Assembly (NCBI GenBank): GCA_965261585.1
Contig: CBDHDN010000035.1
Coordinates: 1-9,721 of the forward strand
Direction: 5' to 3'
Source of the DNA: CBDHDN01 sp965261585
Lineage (GTDB): Bacteria > Pseudomonadota > Alphaproteobacteria > UBA6615
DNA: 9,721 bases
Shown: positions 1 to 8,542 of the stretch, piece by piece
How the letters are laid out: the number at the start of each line of letters is the position of its first letter
How positions within the stretch are numbered: the first letter of the stretch is position 1
Translations under genes and position numbers: made by a program
The notes under the pieces: generated by a model
The model's input: the letters and a program-made list of their open reading frames with translations, nothing else
Databases searched by the model: none
What the model was told of the DNA's origin: nothing

Positions 1-1
1 G

Positions 2-70
2 GACCGCATGAAGTCCGCCCACCTCACCGCCAAAACCACCGCCGCGCCCGGCTTGGCTAACGAAAAGTAA
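2..70 (+). CDS. C-terminal tail of an unidentified gene (partial)
   Basis: The frame beginning at base 2 is open from the window edge and ends in TAA at 68-70. It gives about 22 residues ending in GLANEK. Nearly every codon ends in G or C, as in the confirmed genes here, which favours this frame over the alternative that stops at 60. The fragment is too short to assign to a family. In some alphaproteobacteria the tyrosine recombinase xerD lies just before accA, but the residues seen do not establish that. About 209 bp separate the stop from accA, so the two need not be co-transcribed. Confidence 0.4.
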   Translation, partial: DRMKSAHLTAKTTAAPGLANEK

Positions 71-158
71 ACGATATTCGGTGTGTTTGGCCGAGGACGG
101 TTGGGTCCGTTTTCGCCTGGGCGCGACGGTGGCTTCCGGCGGGGTCCTGCGCCCGCCG

Positions 159-186
159 CTTGAACCGTGCCATGATACGGCCCATG
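159..186 (+). promoter_or_regulatory. Candidate promoter upstream of accA (CTTGAA-N16-CCCATG)
   Basis: CTTGAA at 159-164 is followed after 16 bases by CCCATG at 181-186. This resembles the heat-shock sigma-32 pattern (CTTGAA, then CCCCAT). The left half also resembles the alphaproteobacterial housekeeping -35 (CTTGAC), but no TATAAT-like -10 sits at the right distance. It lies about 95 bp before accA. This is pattern reading only, and chance occurrence is quite possible. Confidence 0.2.
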
Positions 187-279
187 CGGCTTGCGTGATG
201 GTGTAAGGTCACAGGTTGTGGGACTCGGCGTCAGGACACATCTTTTGCCGATGCGCGTGGCGAGGCTCGGGTAGCCCGG

Positions 280-1236
280 ATGCGAAACTTCCTCGATTTC
301 GAAAAGCCAATTGCCGAGCTCGAAGGCAAGATCCAGGAGTTGCGCCACCTCTCGGACAATGGCGACATCAACATTGCCGAGGAGGTGGCGAAGCTGCAGG
401 CCAAGGCCGAGCGCATGCTGCGGCAGACCTATGGCCGACTGTCATCGTGGCAGCGGGTACAGGTCGCCCGGCACCCGGACCGGCCGCATTGCCGCGACTA
501 CGTCGAGGGGCTGATCGACGAGTTCACGCCGCTTGCCGGCGATCGCAACTACGCCGAGGACAAGGCGGTGATCAGCGGCCTTGGCCGTTTCCGCGGCCAC
601 TCGGTCATGGTCATCGGCAACGAAAAGGGTGACGATACCGAAAGCCGCGTGAAGCATAATTTCGGCATGGCCCGGCCCGAGGGCTACCGCAAGGCCCGGC
701 GGCTGATGGAATGCGCCGACCATTTCGGGCTGCCGGTGCTGACGCTCGTCGACACGTCCGGCGCCTATCCCGGCGTCGGTGCGGAGGAGCGCGGCCAAGC
801 CGAGGCGATCGCCCGCTCGATCGCGACATGCCTCGATATCCGCGTGCCGGTGATCTCCGTCATCATCGGCGAAGGCGGCTCCGGCGGCGCTATTGCGCTG
901 GCCGCGGCCAACACGGTGCTGATGCTTGAACACGCGGTCTATTCGGTGATTTCGCCGGAGGGCTGTGCCTCGATCCTGTGGCGCAACGGCGACCACGTTA
1001 AGGAGGCCGCCGAATCGCTCCGGGTCACGGCCAGGGACCTGCTGGAGCTCGGTGTCGTCGACGCGGTGATCGACGAGCCGCTGGGCGGTGCCCATCGCGA
1101 CAGGGAGACGATTATCCGCCGCGTCGGCGACCGCATCGGCCAGGCGCTGACAGAGCTCAAGACCTATGACGGTGGCGTCCTACGCCTGCGCCGGCGCGAC
1201 AGGTTCCTGGCCATGGGCCGCAACGGACTGGCGTAG
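280..1236 (+). CDS. accA: Acetyl-CoA carboxylase carboxyltransferase subunit alpha
   Basis: With AccD this cytosolic subunit forms the carboxyltransferase half of acetyl-CoA carboxylase. It moves the carboxyl group from carboxybiotin (on AccB) to acetyl-CoA to give malonyl-CoA, the committed step of fatty acid synthesis. The 318-residue length is normal for the family. Residues 1-60 are the helical N-terminal part, beginning MRNFLDFEKPIAELE as in E. coli and rhizobial AccA. Crotonase-fold signatures follow: DTSGAYPGVGAEERGQ at 158-173, GEGGSGGA at 197-204 and SPEGCASILW at 225-234, then EPLGGAHRD near 266-274. The ATG at 280 is chosen because it matches the family N-terminus. The Shine-Dalgarno is weak (GAGG about 14 bases upstream), and the frame is open back to a TGA at 196-198 without an earlier ATG. 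accD is not in the window. The gene stands alone, convergent with secA. Confidence 0.98.
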   Translation: MRNFLDFEKPIAELEGKIQELRHLSDNGDINIAEEVAKLQAKAERMLRQTYGRLSSWQRVQVARHPDRPHCRDYVEGLIDEFTPLAGDRNYAEDKAVISGLGRFRGHSVMVIGNEKGDDTESRVKHNFGMARPEGYRKARRLMECADHFGLPVLTLVDTSGAYPGVGAEERGQAEAIARSIATCLDIRVPVISVIIGEGGSGGAIALAAANTVLMLEHAVYSVISPEGCASILWRNGDHVKEAAESLRVTARDLLELGVVDAVIDEPLGGAHRDRETIIRRVGDRIGQALTELKTYDGGVLRLRRRDRFLAMGRNGLA

Positions 1237-1270
1237 TCCCACCAACGGAAAAGTTTTTTCGACCGACCTA

Positions 1271-1345
1271 CCCTTCGACAGGCTCCCCTTCGGCAGGCTC
1301 CGGAGTGAGGCCGCCATCCCGGGCTCAGGGTGAGGCCCTCATCCC
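1271..1345. repeat. Two sets of degenerate tandem repeats
   Basis: Two adjoining 15-base units, 1271-1285 (CCCTTCGACAGGCTC) and 1286-1300 (CCCTTCGGCAGGCTC), differ at one position. They run into a second pair, 1305-1320 (GTGAGGCCGCCATCCC) and 1330-1345 (GTGAGGCCCTCATCCC), which match at 14 of 16 bases with a 25-base period. The units resemble REP-like intergenic elements I associate with alphaproteobacterial genomes (CCTTCGACAGGCTCAGGGTGAG type). Membership in such a family is inference, because the window contains only this cluster. Confidence 0.75.
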
Positions 1346-1357
1346 AGGATTTAGTCC

Positions 1358-1564
1358 ACGGCATTCACACCACTGTGCGGGCGCAAGCATGGGTCCTTGG
1401 GACAAGCCCAAGGACGACGGATGTGGGGAGGTTCGTGAGAACTACGCCCGTCTTGAGCCAGCCAGTTTCACCTATCCCGCGGTGCGTAGCGCGGCCAGCA
1501 GATTACGTAATGGCCGTCTCATCGAAACTTCACGGTCCGGTCTGCAGAGATGTGTGAATGCCGT
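1358..1564. repeat. Distant 13-bp inverted repeat enclosing the hairpin
   Basis: ACGGCATTCACAC at 1358-1370 recurs as its exact reverse complement, GTGTGAATGCCGT, at 1552-1564. The arms are 181 bp apart and enclose the 9-bp hairpin and the ATTACGTAAT palindrome. Just outside the right arm, TTGAGCCGGGTTGTCGAAG (1571-1589), read on the other strand, resembles the CTTCGACAGGCTC unit outside the left arm, so the similarity extends loosely beyond the arms. This could be a small non-autonomous palindromic element or two opposed copies of one intergenic repeat. No transposase or target-site duplication is visible. Confidence 0.65.
1393..1415. repeat. Perfect 9-bp inverted repeat (hairpin, loop ACAAG)
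   Basis: GTCCTTGGG at 1393-1401 pairs exactly with CCCAAGGAC at 1407-1415 around a five-base loop. No T-run follows on either strand, so it is not a standard intrinsic terminator, although a stable RNA hairpin between two convergent genes could still limit read-through. Its form (GGGTCC...GGACGACG) resembles a common intergenic palindrome of alphaproteobacteria. That relationship is from memory. Confidence 0.8.
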
Positions 1565-1629
1565 AGGCCTTGAGCCGGGTTGTCGAAGTATGGGGGTCGG
1601 GAACTCGGCGGCTCAGTCTCAAGCGGTAC

Positions 1630-4380
<2,751 letters not shown>

Positions 4381-4384
4381 ACAA

Positions 4385-4389
4385 TCCTC
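4385..4389 (-). promoter_or_regulatory. Ribosome binding site of secA
   Basis: On the minus strand, GAGGA followed by TTGT precedes the ATG at 4380. It decides the start against the longer frame reaching 4473. Confidence 0.7.
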
Positions 4390-4445
4390 AAAACGAACTC
4401 GTCGGGGCGGCGGCAGACTAGCGCGGGTACCGGCCAAGGCCAAGC

Positions 4446-4460
4446 GATCGCAACGCGATC
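4446..4460. repeat. Inverted repeat GATCGC-AAC-GCGATC in the secA / PPIase divergent region
   Basis: A perfect 6-bp stem with a three-base loop, overlapping the 8-bp palindrome GCGATCGC (4444-4451). GGCC-AA-GGCC lies just beside it at 4432-4441. It sits about 66-80 bp upstream of the secA start and about 170 bp upstream of the PPIase start. It could be an operator or an RNA hairpin in the secA leader. No protein is known to me for this site. Confidence 0.45.
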
Positions 4461-4621
4461 CGGCTTGCGGCACAGCCCTCTAGGTAGGAAGCGCCGGGGC
4501 TCTCTCCAAGGGTTGAGACGCCGCCCGCCCCCTTGTTTGACGGCGGTGAATGTGCGCAAATTCCGTTATATCGCTTCCGCGTCCCAAGCGCGCGCCCACC
4601 GCCGGCCGCAAGAACAGCCAA

Positions 4622-4628
4622 GAGGTGA
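4622..4628 (+). promoter_or_regulatory. Ribosome binding site of the PPIase gene
   Basis: GAGGTGA, a strong match to the anti-Shine-Dalgarno sequence, ends four bases before the ATG at 4633. With the signal peptide beginning at that ATG, it fixes the start against an open frame that reaches back to 4465. Confidence 0.8.
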
Positions 4629-4632
4629 GACT

Positions 4633-5469
4633 ATGAGGCTATCGGCGCTGCTCGCCGCCGCCGTGGTGTTGCTTGCCCTGCCGGGGATCAGTTTCGCCCA
4701 GGTTGCCGGGACCGGGGAGGATACGGTCCTGGCGACCGTGAACGGCGCCGAGATCCGGCGCTCTGACATTGACGCCATGCATGCGCGGTTGCCGCCGAAC
4801 CTGCGTTCCGCGCCGCCGCAGCAGATCTTTCCGGCCATCCTGGATCAGCTTATCCGCAACAAGCTGGTGGCGGCGGCCGGCCGCTCACAGAACCTGCAGG
4901 ACTCCGACGAGGTGCGCCGGCGGCTGGCGGAGATCGAGGATGACATCATCGGTCAGGTTTACATCTCGAACCTGATCGAAAATGCGGTCACGGACGAGGT
5001 GATGCGGGCCCGTTATGAGACCGAGTTCGGCGGTACCGGCGAAGCCGAGATCCGGGCCAGCCACATTCTGCTCGACAACGAGGACGACGCCCGCGCCGTC
5101 ATCGAGGAGATCGCCGCTGGTGCCGACTTCGCCACATTGGCACGCGAGCGTTCGGTCGGCCCGTCGGCCGGGCGCGGCGGCGATTTGGGCTATTTCCGCC
5201 AGGCCGACATGGTCGCCGAGTTTGCCGAGGCGGCGTTCGCGATGGCGCCCGGTGAGACTACCGTGGAACCGGTGCAGACCCAGTTCGGGTGGCACGTCAT
5301 CTTGGTCGTCGACAAGCGCGTGTCGGAGCCGACGGCGTTCGAAACCGTGCGTCAACAACTGCAGGACCAGGTGGCTCGCGAGGTCATCGACAGCCATATG
5401 GCAGAGCTGCGCGACGGCGCGTCGATACAGCGGTTCAACTTCGACGGCACGCCGATCACGGACCAATAG
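4633..5469 (+). CDS. Secreted parvulin-type peptidyl-prolyl cis-trans isomerase (SurA/PpiC-like)
   Basis: A 278-residue protein predicted to be a periplasmic folding catalyst that isomerises Xaa-Pro bonds in exported proteins. Residues 1-22 form a Sec signal peptide: Arg-2, a long Ala/Leu/Val core, then Gly-Ile-Ser-Phe-Ala with likely cleavage before Gln-23. No lipobox Cys is seen. Residues 30-135 are a helical SurA-like N-terminal region. Residues 138-230 are one parvulin domain: EIRASHILL at the front, FATLARERSVGPSA and GGDLGYF in the middle, and TQFGWHVILV at the end. About 48 helical residues follow. One PPIase domain makes it shorter than E. coli SurA, which has two. It is divergent from secA and 24 bp ahead of argJ, probably co-transcribed. 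The position between secA and argJ recurs in alphaproteobacteria as I recall. The client proteins are not known from sequence. Confidence 0.92.
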   Translation: MRLSALLAAAVVLLALPGISFAQVAGTGEDTVLATVNGAEIRRSDIDAMHARLPPNLRSAPPQQIFPAILDQLIRNKLVAAAGRSQNLQDSDEVRRRLAEIEDDIIGQVYISNLIENAVTDEVMRARYETEFGGTGEAEIRASHILLDNEDDARAVIEEIAAGADFATLARERSVGPSAGRGGDLGYFRQADMVAEFAEAAFAMAPGETTVEPVQTQFGWHVILVVDKRVSEPTAFETVRQQLQDQVAREVIDSHMAELRDGASIQRFNFDGTPITDQ

Positions 5470-5493
5470 CGCGGGCTCGAGTAAACGCTGCCA

Positions 5494-6726
5494 ATGACGC
5501 CGAAGTCACCACTGGCGCCGAAGCGGTTTCCTGCGCTGCCTGGGATTGCCGGCGTGGAATTGGCCGGCGGGTGCATCGGCTTGAAGAAGCGCCGTGGGGC
5601 GAAGGACCTGATGGTCGCACGCCTGGCCCGCGGCACGACGATCGCCGGCGTCCTTACCCGCTCGCGCTGCCCGTCTGCCCCGGTCGAATGGTGCCGGGCC
5701 GTCCTGCCGAACGGGCAGGCCCGGGCGATCGTCGCCAACTCAGGCAGCGCCAACGCGTTCACCGGCGATTGTGGCCACGATGTCGTTGCCCGGACGGTCG
5801 CGGCGGCAGCGCGCCTGTTCCGTTGCGACCGGCGGGAGGTCTTCGTTGCGTCGACCGGTGTGATCGGCGAACCCTTACCGGTCGACAGCATCGCCGGCGG
5901 CCTGCCGGATGTCGCGCGCGGATTGGCGCCCGATGCCTGGCGTGCCGCGGCGGAGGCGATCCGGACGACCGACACCTACCCCAAGGGAGCCTGGCAACGG
6001 GCCCGTATCGGCGAGGATGCCGTGACGATCGCTGGGATCACCAAGGGCTCAGGCATGATCGAGCCCGATATGGGCACCGCGCTTGGGTTCCTGTTCACCG
6101 ACGCCAGGATCCCGGCACCGGTGCTGCGCCGGCTGCTGCGGGCGGCGGTGGCCGATTCCTACAACGCCGTTACCGTCGACGGCGATACGTCGACGTCGGA
6201 TACGGTCCTCCTGTGCGCCACCGGCAGGGCACGCCATGCGCCGGTTGCGGGTGCCGGCGATCCGTTGCTGCGCGATTTCCGTCGCGCATTGGGCGCGGTC
6301 AGCACCGATTTGGCTCAGCAGATCGTGCGCGACGGGGAGGGCGCGGAGAAGTTCGTGACGATCAAGGTCAGTGGTGCGGCCTCGAAGACGGCGGCGCGGC
6401 GGATCGCCAAGGCGGTCGCCAACTCGCCGATCGTGAAAACGGCGATCGCCGGTGAGGACGCGAATTGGGGCCGCATCGTCATGGCGGTCGGCAAGGCCGG
6501 CGAGCGCGCCGACCGGGACAAGCTCGTCATCGGCATCGGCGGCGTGCCGATCACCGGAGGCGGTCACGTTCGCCCCGACTACGATGAGGGCCCGGTGGCC
6601 GCGCACATGCGGGGGCGCGAGATCCTGATCGAGATCGACGTCGGTGTGGGCCGGGGCAAGGCGACGGTGTGGACCTGCGATCTGACCCATGGCTACATCT
6701 CCATCAATGCCGACTATCGGAGTTGA
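5494..6726 (+). CDS. argJ: Bifunctional ornithine acetyltransferase / N-acetylglutamate synthase
   Basis: Cytosolic enzyme of cyclic arginine biosynthesis. It moves acetyl from N-acetylornithine to glutamate, and bifunctional forms also make N-acetylglutamate from acetyl-CoA. ArgJ is an Ntn-type enzyme that cuts itself before a Thr, which becomes the nucleophile of the beta chain. The 410-residue length is normal. The oxyanion-hole pair is STG (Thr-121/Gly-122). KGSGMIEPDM at 184-193 leads to Gly-194 and the predicted nucleophile Thr-195. DSYNAVTVDGDTSTSD at 221-236, GEDANWGR at 320-327 and the C-terminus ISINADYRS are family signatures. Oddity: the cleavage site reads MGTALGF where characterised ArgJ usually has MATML. 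The start at 5494 matches the family N-terminus (PKSPLAPKRFPALPG), although the Shine-Dalgarno is weak. Whether it is mono- or bifunctional cannot be read from sequence. It is the middle gene of a three-gene operon. Confidence 0.95.
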   Translation: MTPKSPLAPKRFPALPGIAGVELAGGCIGLKKRRGAKDLMVARLARGTTIAGVLTRSRCPSAPVEWCRAVLPNGQARAIVANSGSANAFTGDCGHDVVARTVAAAARLFRCDRREVFVASTGVIGEPLPVDSIAGGLPDVARGLAPDAWRAAAEAIRTTDTYPKGAWQRARIGEDAVTIAGITKGSGMIEPDMGTALGFLFTDARIPAPVLRRLLRAAVADSYNAVTVDGDTSTSDTVLLCATGRARHAPVAGAGDPLLRDFRRALGAVSTDLAQQIVRDGEGAEKFVTIKVSGAASKTAARRIAKAVANSPIVKTAIAGEDANWGRIVMAVGKAGERADRDKLVIGIGGVPITGGGHVRPDYDEGPVAAHMRGREILIEIDVGVGRGKATVWTCDLTHGYISINADYRS

Positions 6727-7690
6727 CGGTGCCCCAGGGGGCTGCGCCGACCAGCCGCTGCTGAGCGCGCGGCTGATGCTGCGGCGCCCGGTCGCCGCGG
6801 ACGTGCCCGACATCGTGCGTGTCGCGCAGGATTGGGAGGTCGTCCGCTTCACGGCAAACGTTCCGCATCCCTACAGCAACCGGGACGCCGAGAGCTGGAT
6901 TGCGCGGGTCGCCGAAGGCCACGCCGCCGGCACTCAACGCGACTTTGCCTGTTTGCGCCGCGCCGATGGCGCGCTTATCGGCACGGTCGGCCTGCGCATG
7001 CGCCGCGATGAGAACCTTGCCGTGCTGGGCTACATGCTGGGCACGGACTATTGGGGACACGGCTATGCGACCGAGGCTGTGCGCCGCGTGCTCCGGTTCG
7101 CGTTCGAGGAGCTCGGCGTCGCGTCGGTCCGTGGCACCTGCGTTCCGGACAACGGGGCGTCGGCCCGGGTGATGGAGAAGGCCGGCATGGCGCTGGTTGG
7201 CCGTGAGGTCGAGGCCGCGCCGGCGCGCGGCCGCGATAACGAGGTCGACGTGCGGGCGGTCGGGCGCGACGACTGGTTGCGCAACCACGCGCTTCCCATC
7301 GTCCTGGTCAGCGCCGTGGCCCTGTTGGACGCCGATGGACGCGTGTTGCTGGCACGGCGGCCGGTCGGGCGGCCGATGGCGGGTCTGTGGGAGTTTCCCG
7401 GCGGCAAGCTGGCCGACAAGGAAACGCCCGAGGCCGCCCTGATTCGCGAGCTGCGCGAGGAACTCGGTGTCGACACGGCGGAGAGCTGCCTGGCGCCACT
7501 GACGTTTGCGAGTCACCGTTACGATGACTTCCACTTGCTGATGTGCCTGTTTGTCTGTCGCGTTTGGCGCGGTGTGCCGGCGCCGCGCGAAGGGCAGGAG
7601 CTTGCCTGGGTCCGGCCGGGCCGGCTGGCCGACCACCCGATGCCACCCGCCGACATACCGCTGGCAGCGATGCTGCGCGATTTTCTCTAG
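6707..7690 (+). CDS. Fused GNAT N-acetyltransferase and MutT-like Nudix hydrolase
   Basis: One uninterrupted frame of 327 residues carries two enzymes. Residues about 18-185 are a RimJ/RimL-type GNAT domain: LSARLMLRRP strand, acetyl-CoA loop YWGHGYATEA at 115-124, and NGASARVMEKAGM at 149-161. Residues about 197-327 are a Nudix domain: GLWEFPGG at 226-233 and a perfect Nudix box from Gly-233 to Val-255 (G-x5-E-x7-RELREELGV), then EGQELAWV near 295. That layout matches MutT-type pyrophosphohydrolases that destroy oxidised dGTP. The GNAT substrate is unknown. The join (DDWLRNHALPIVLV) has almost no linker. The gene overlaps argJ by 20 bp. An in-frame ATG at 6689 would give 333 residues and a 38-bp overlap, and neither start has a good Shine-Dalgarno. 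In related genomes the two domains can be adjacent separate genes, so this is probably a fusion of neighbours. Translational coupling to argJ is likely. Confidence 0.92.
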   Translation: MPTIGVDGAPGGCADQPLLSARLMLRRPVAADVPDIVRVAQDWEVVRFTANVPHPYSNRDAESWIARVAEGHAAGTQRDFACLRRADGALIGTVGLRMRRDENLAVLGYMLGTDYWGHGYATEAVRRVLRFAFEELGVASVRGTCVPDNGASARVMEKAGMALVGREVEAAPARGRDNEVDVRAVGRDDWLRNHALPIVLVSAVALLDADGRVLLARRPVGRPMAGLWEFPGGKLADKETPEAALIRELREELGVDTAESCLAPLTFASHRYDDFHLLMCLFVCRVWRGVPAPREGQELAWVRPGRLADHPMPPADIPLAAMLRDFL

Positions 7691-8511
7691 GCGGTCGTTG
7701 CCGGCGGTCCGGCGTTCGCCGCAGTCCGCGCCATCAGGTCCTTATAGACGATCGACAGCACCGTCACGGTCGCGCCGAGGCCGATGAATGAAACGAGCTG
7801 GTCGAACAGGTTGAGGATCAGCGAAGTCGAGAGCGGCCCGGCGGGCGTCACGGGACCGATCACCAGGATATGGATCTGAAAGAGGATCAGCGACACCAGG
7901 CCACCAGCGATCTGAATGGGTATCGCAGGCAACACGACGAGCCAGAACATGCGCCAGCTGTTGCCCTTGGTCAGCGCCCATGCGCGCTGCAGCGTCAGCG
8001 GCCGGTCCACCGTTACGGCCGGCAAGATGAGGACGAGCCGGCCGTAGATCAGACCGGCCGATACGAACGCCGCCGCGGCCAACGGCACCAATTGCGGCGC
8101 GGCGCCGGGCCCGGCGCCGGCGAGCGGCAGGCCAAGCAGCCCGAGGAACAGTCCGACGGGGATAATCGCCAGGATCAACCGCAAGAACTGACCGACGAAT
8201 TGCCAATGCCGGGAACTCCAGCGCAGTGCCTCACCGACCGTGGGAGCCGGGTTCTCGGCGAGGTAGCGCCGATGCCAAGCGACGGCGAACATGACGTATG
8301 TGACAACGCTGACCGCGACGATGCCGGCCCGGACCAGGCCCAGGCCACCGCTACCTTCGGTCTCGTCTGCACCGGCGAGCGGCAGCAGGAACAGGACCTG
8401 CGCCAGTGCCACGGCGACGATCGGCAACGCGGCATAGGCAAGGAAGTCCCGCCGCTCGTCCAGCAGGAACCGATAGGCCGCCGCGATGGTCTCGAAAACC
8501 GGAATTTGCAC
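7687..8511 (-). CDS. Six-helix integral membrane protein of unknown function
   Basis: A 274-residue inner-membrane protein with about six hydrophobic segments, at residues 24-46, 58-79, 108-131, 141-165, 187-218 and 228-256. A soluble loop lies between segments 2 and 3. The motif WALTKGNSWRMF at 178-189, just before segment 5, resembles the W-x-LT-x-GN-x-WR-x-F signature of membrane proteins related to the glycerophosphodiesterase membrane domain. No catalytic domain is attached, so I assign no function. The start is the GTG at 8511: it has GGAG six bases upstream, avoids overlap with the methyltransferase, and removes a Pro/Arg-rich leader that the longer frame (ATG 8625) would add. The gene lies 31 bp downstream of the methyltransferase on the same strand, so probably the same transcript. 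Its TAG overlaps the TAG of the convergent GNAT-Nudix gene. Confidence 0.85.
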   Translation of the reverse strand: MQIPVFETIAAAYRFLLDERRDFLAYAALPIVAVALAQVLFLLPLAGADETEGSGGLGLVRAGIVAVSVVTYVMFAVAWHRRYLAENPAPTVGEALRWSSRHWQFVGQFLRLILAIIPVGLFLGLLGLPLAGAGPGAAPQLVPLAAAAFVSAGLIYGRLVLILPAVTVDRPLTLQRAWALTKGNSWRMFWLVVLPAIPIQIAGGLVSLILFQIHILVIGPVTPAGPLSTSLILNLFDQLVSFIGLGATVTVLSIVYKDLMARTAANAGPPATTA

Positions 8512-8514
8512 GCG

Positions 8515-8521
8515 CCTCTCC
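8515..8521 (-). promoter_or_regulatory. Ribosome binding site deciding a GTG start
   Basis: The minus strand reads GGAGAGG, then CGC, then GTG at 8511. GGAG lies six bases before the start. This is the strongest start signal on the membrane-protein frame and supports GTG over the ATG at 8625. Confidence 0.65.
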
Positions 8522-8542
8522 AGCCCTGCGAATCGCGGGGCG

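Larger units (their letters stand above)
1237..1629. other. Non-coding region between convergent accA and secA, rich in repeats
   Basis: About 390 bp separate the accA and secA stops. Frames that cross it are short or are extensions of frames antisense to secA, and none looks like a protein. Just after accA a weak hairpin (GGACT 1225-1229 with AGTCC 1235-1239, over the stop codon) precedes a six-T run at 1254-1259 by 14 bases, too far for a textbook terminator. The rest is a mosaic of repeats listed separately. A perfect 10-bp palindrome, ATTACGTAAT, lies at 1502-1511. I see no tRNA and no clear terminator for secA. Confidence 0.8.

Noticed and set aside
97..113. Intrinsic terminator after the first partial gene (ACGG ... 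CCGT then TTT)
   Set aside because: The stem is only 4 bp and the T-run three bases.
442..1095. A 217-codon minus-strand frame across accA
   Set aside because: It lies wholly within accA, whose protein is certain, and its translation shows no domain.
4537..4572. TTGACG (4537-4542) with TATATC (4567-4572) as the PPIase promoter
   Set aside because: The spacing is 24 bases, far from the usual 16-18. Each box may be real with another partner, but the pair is not convincing.
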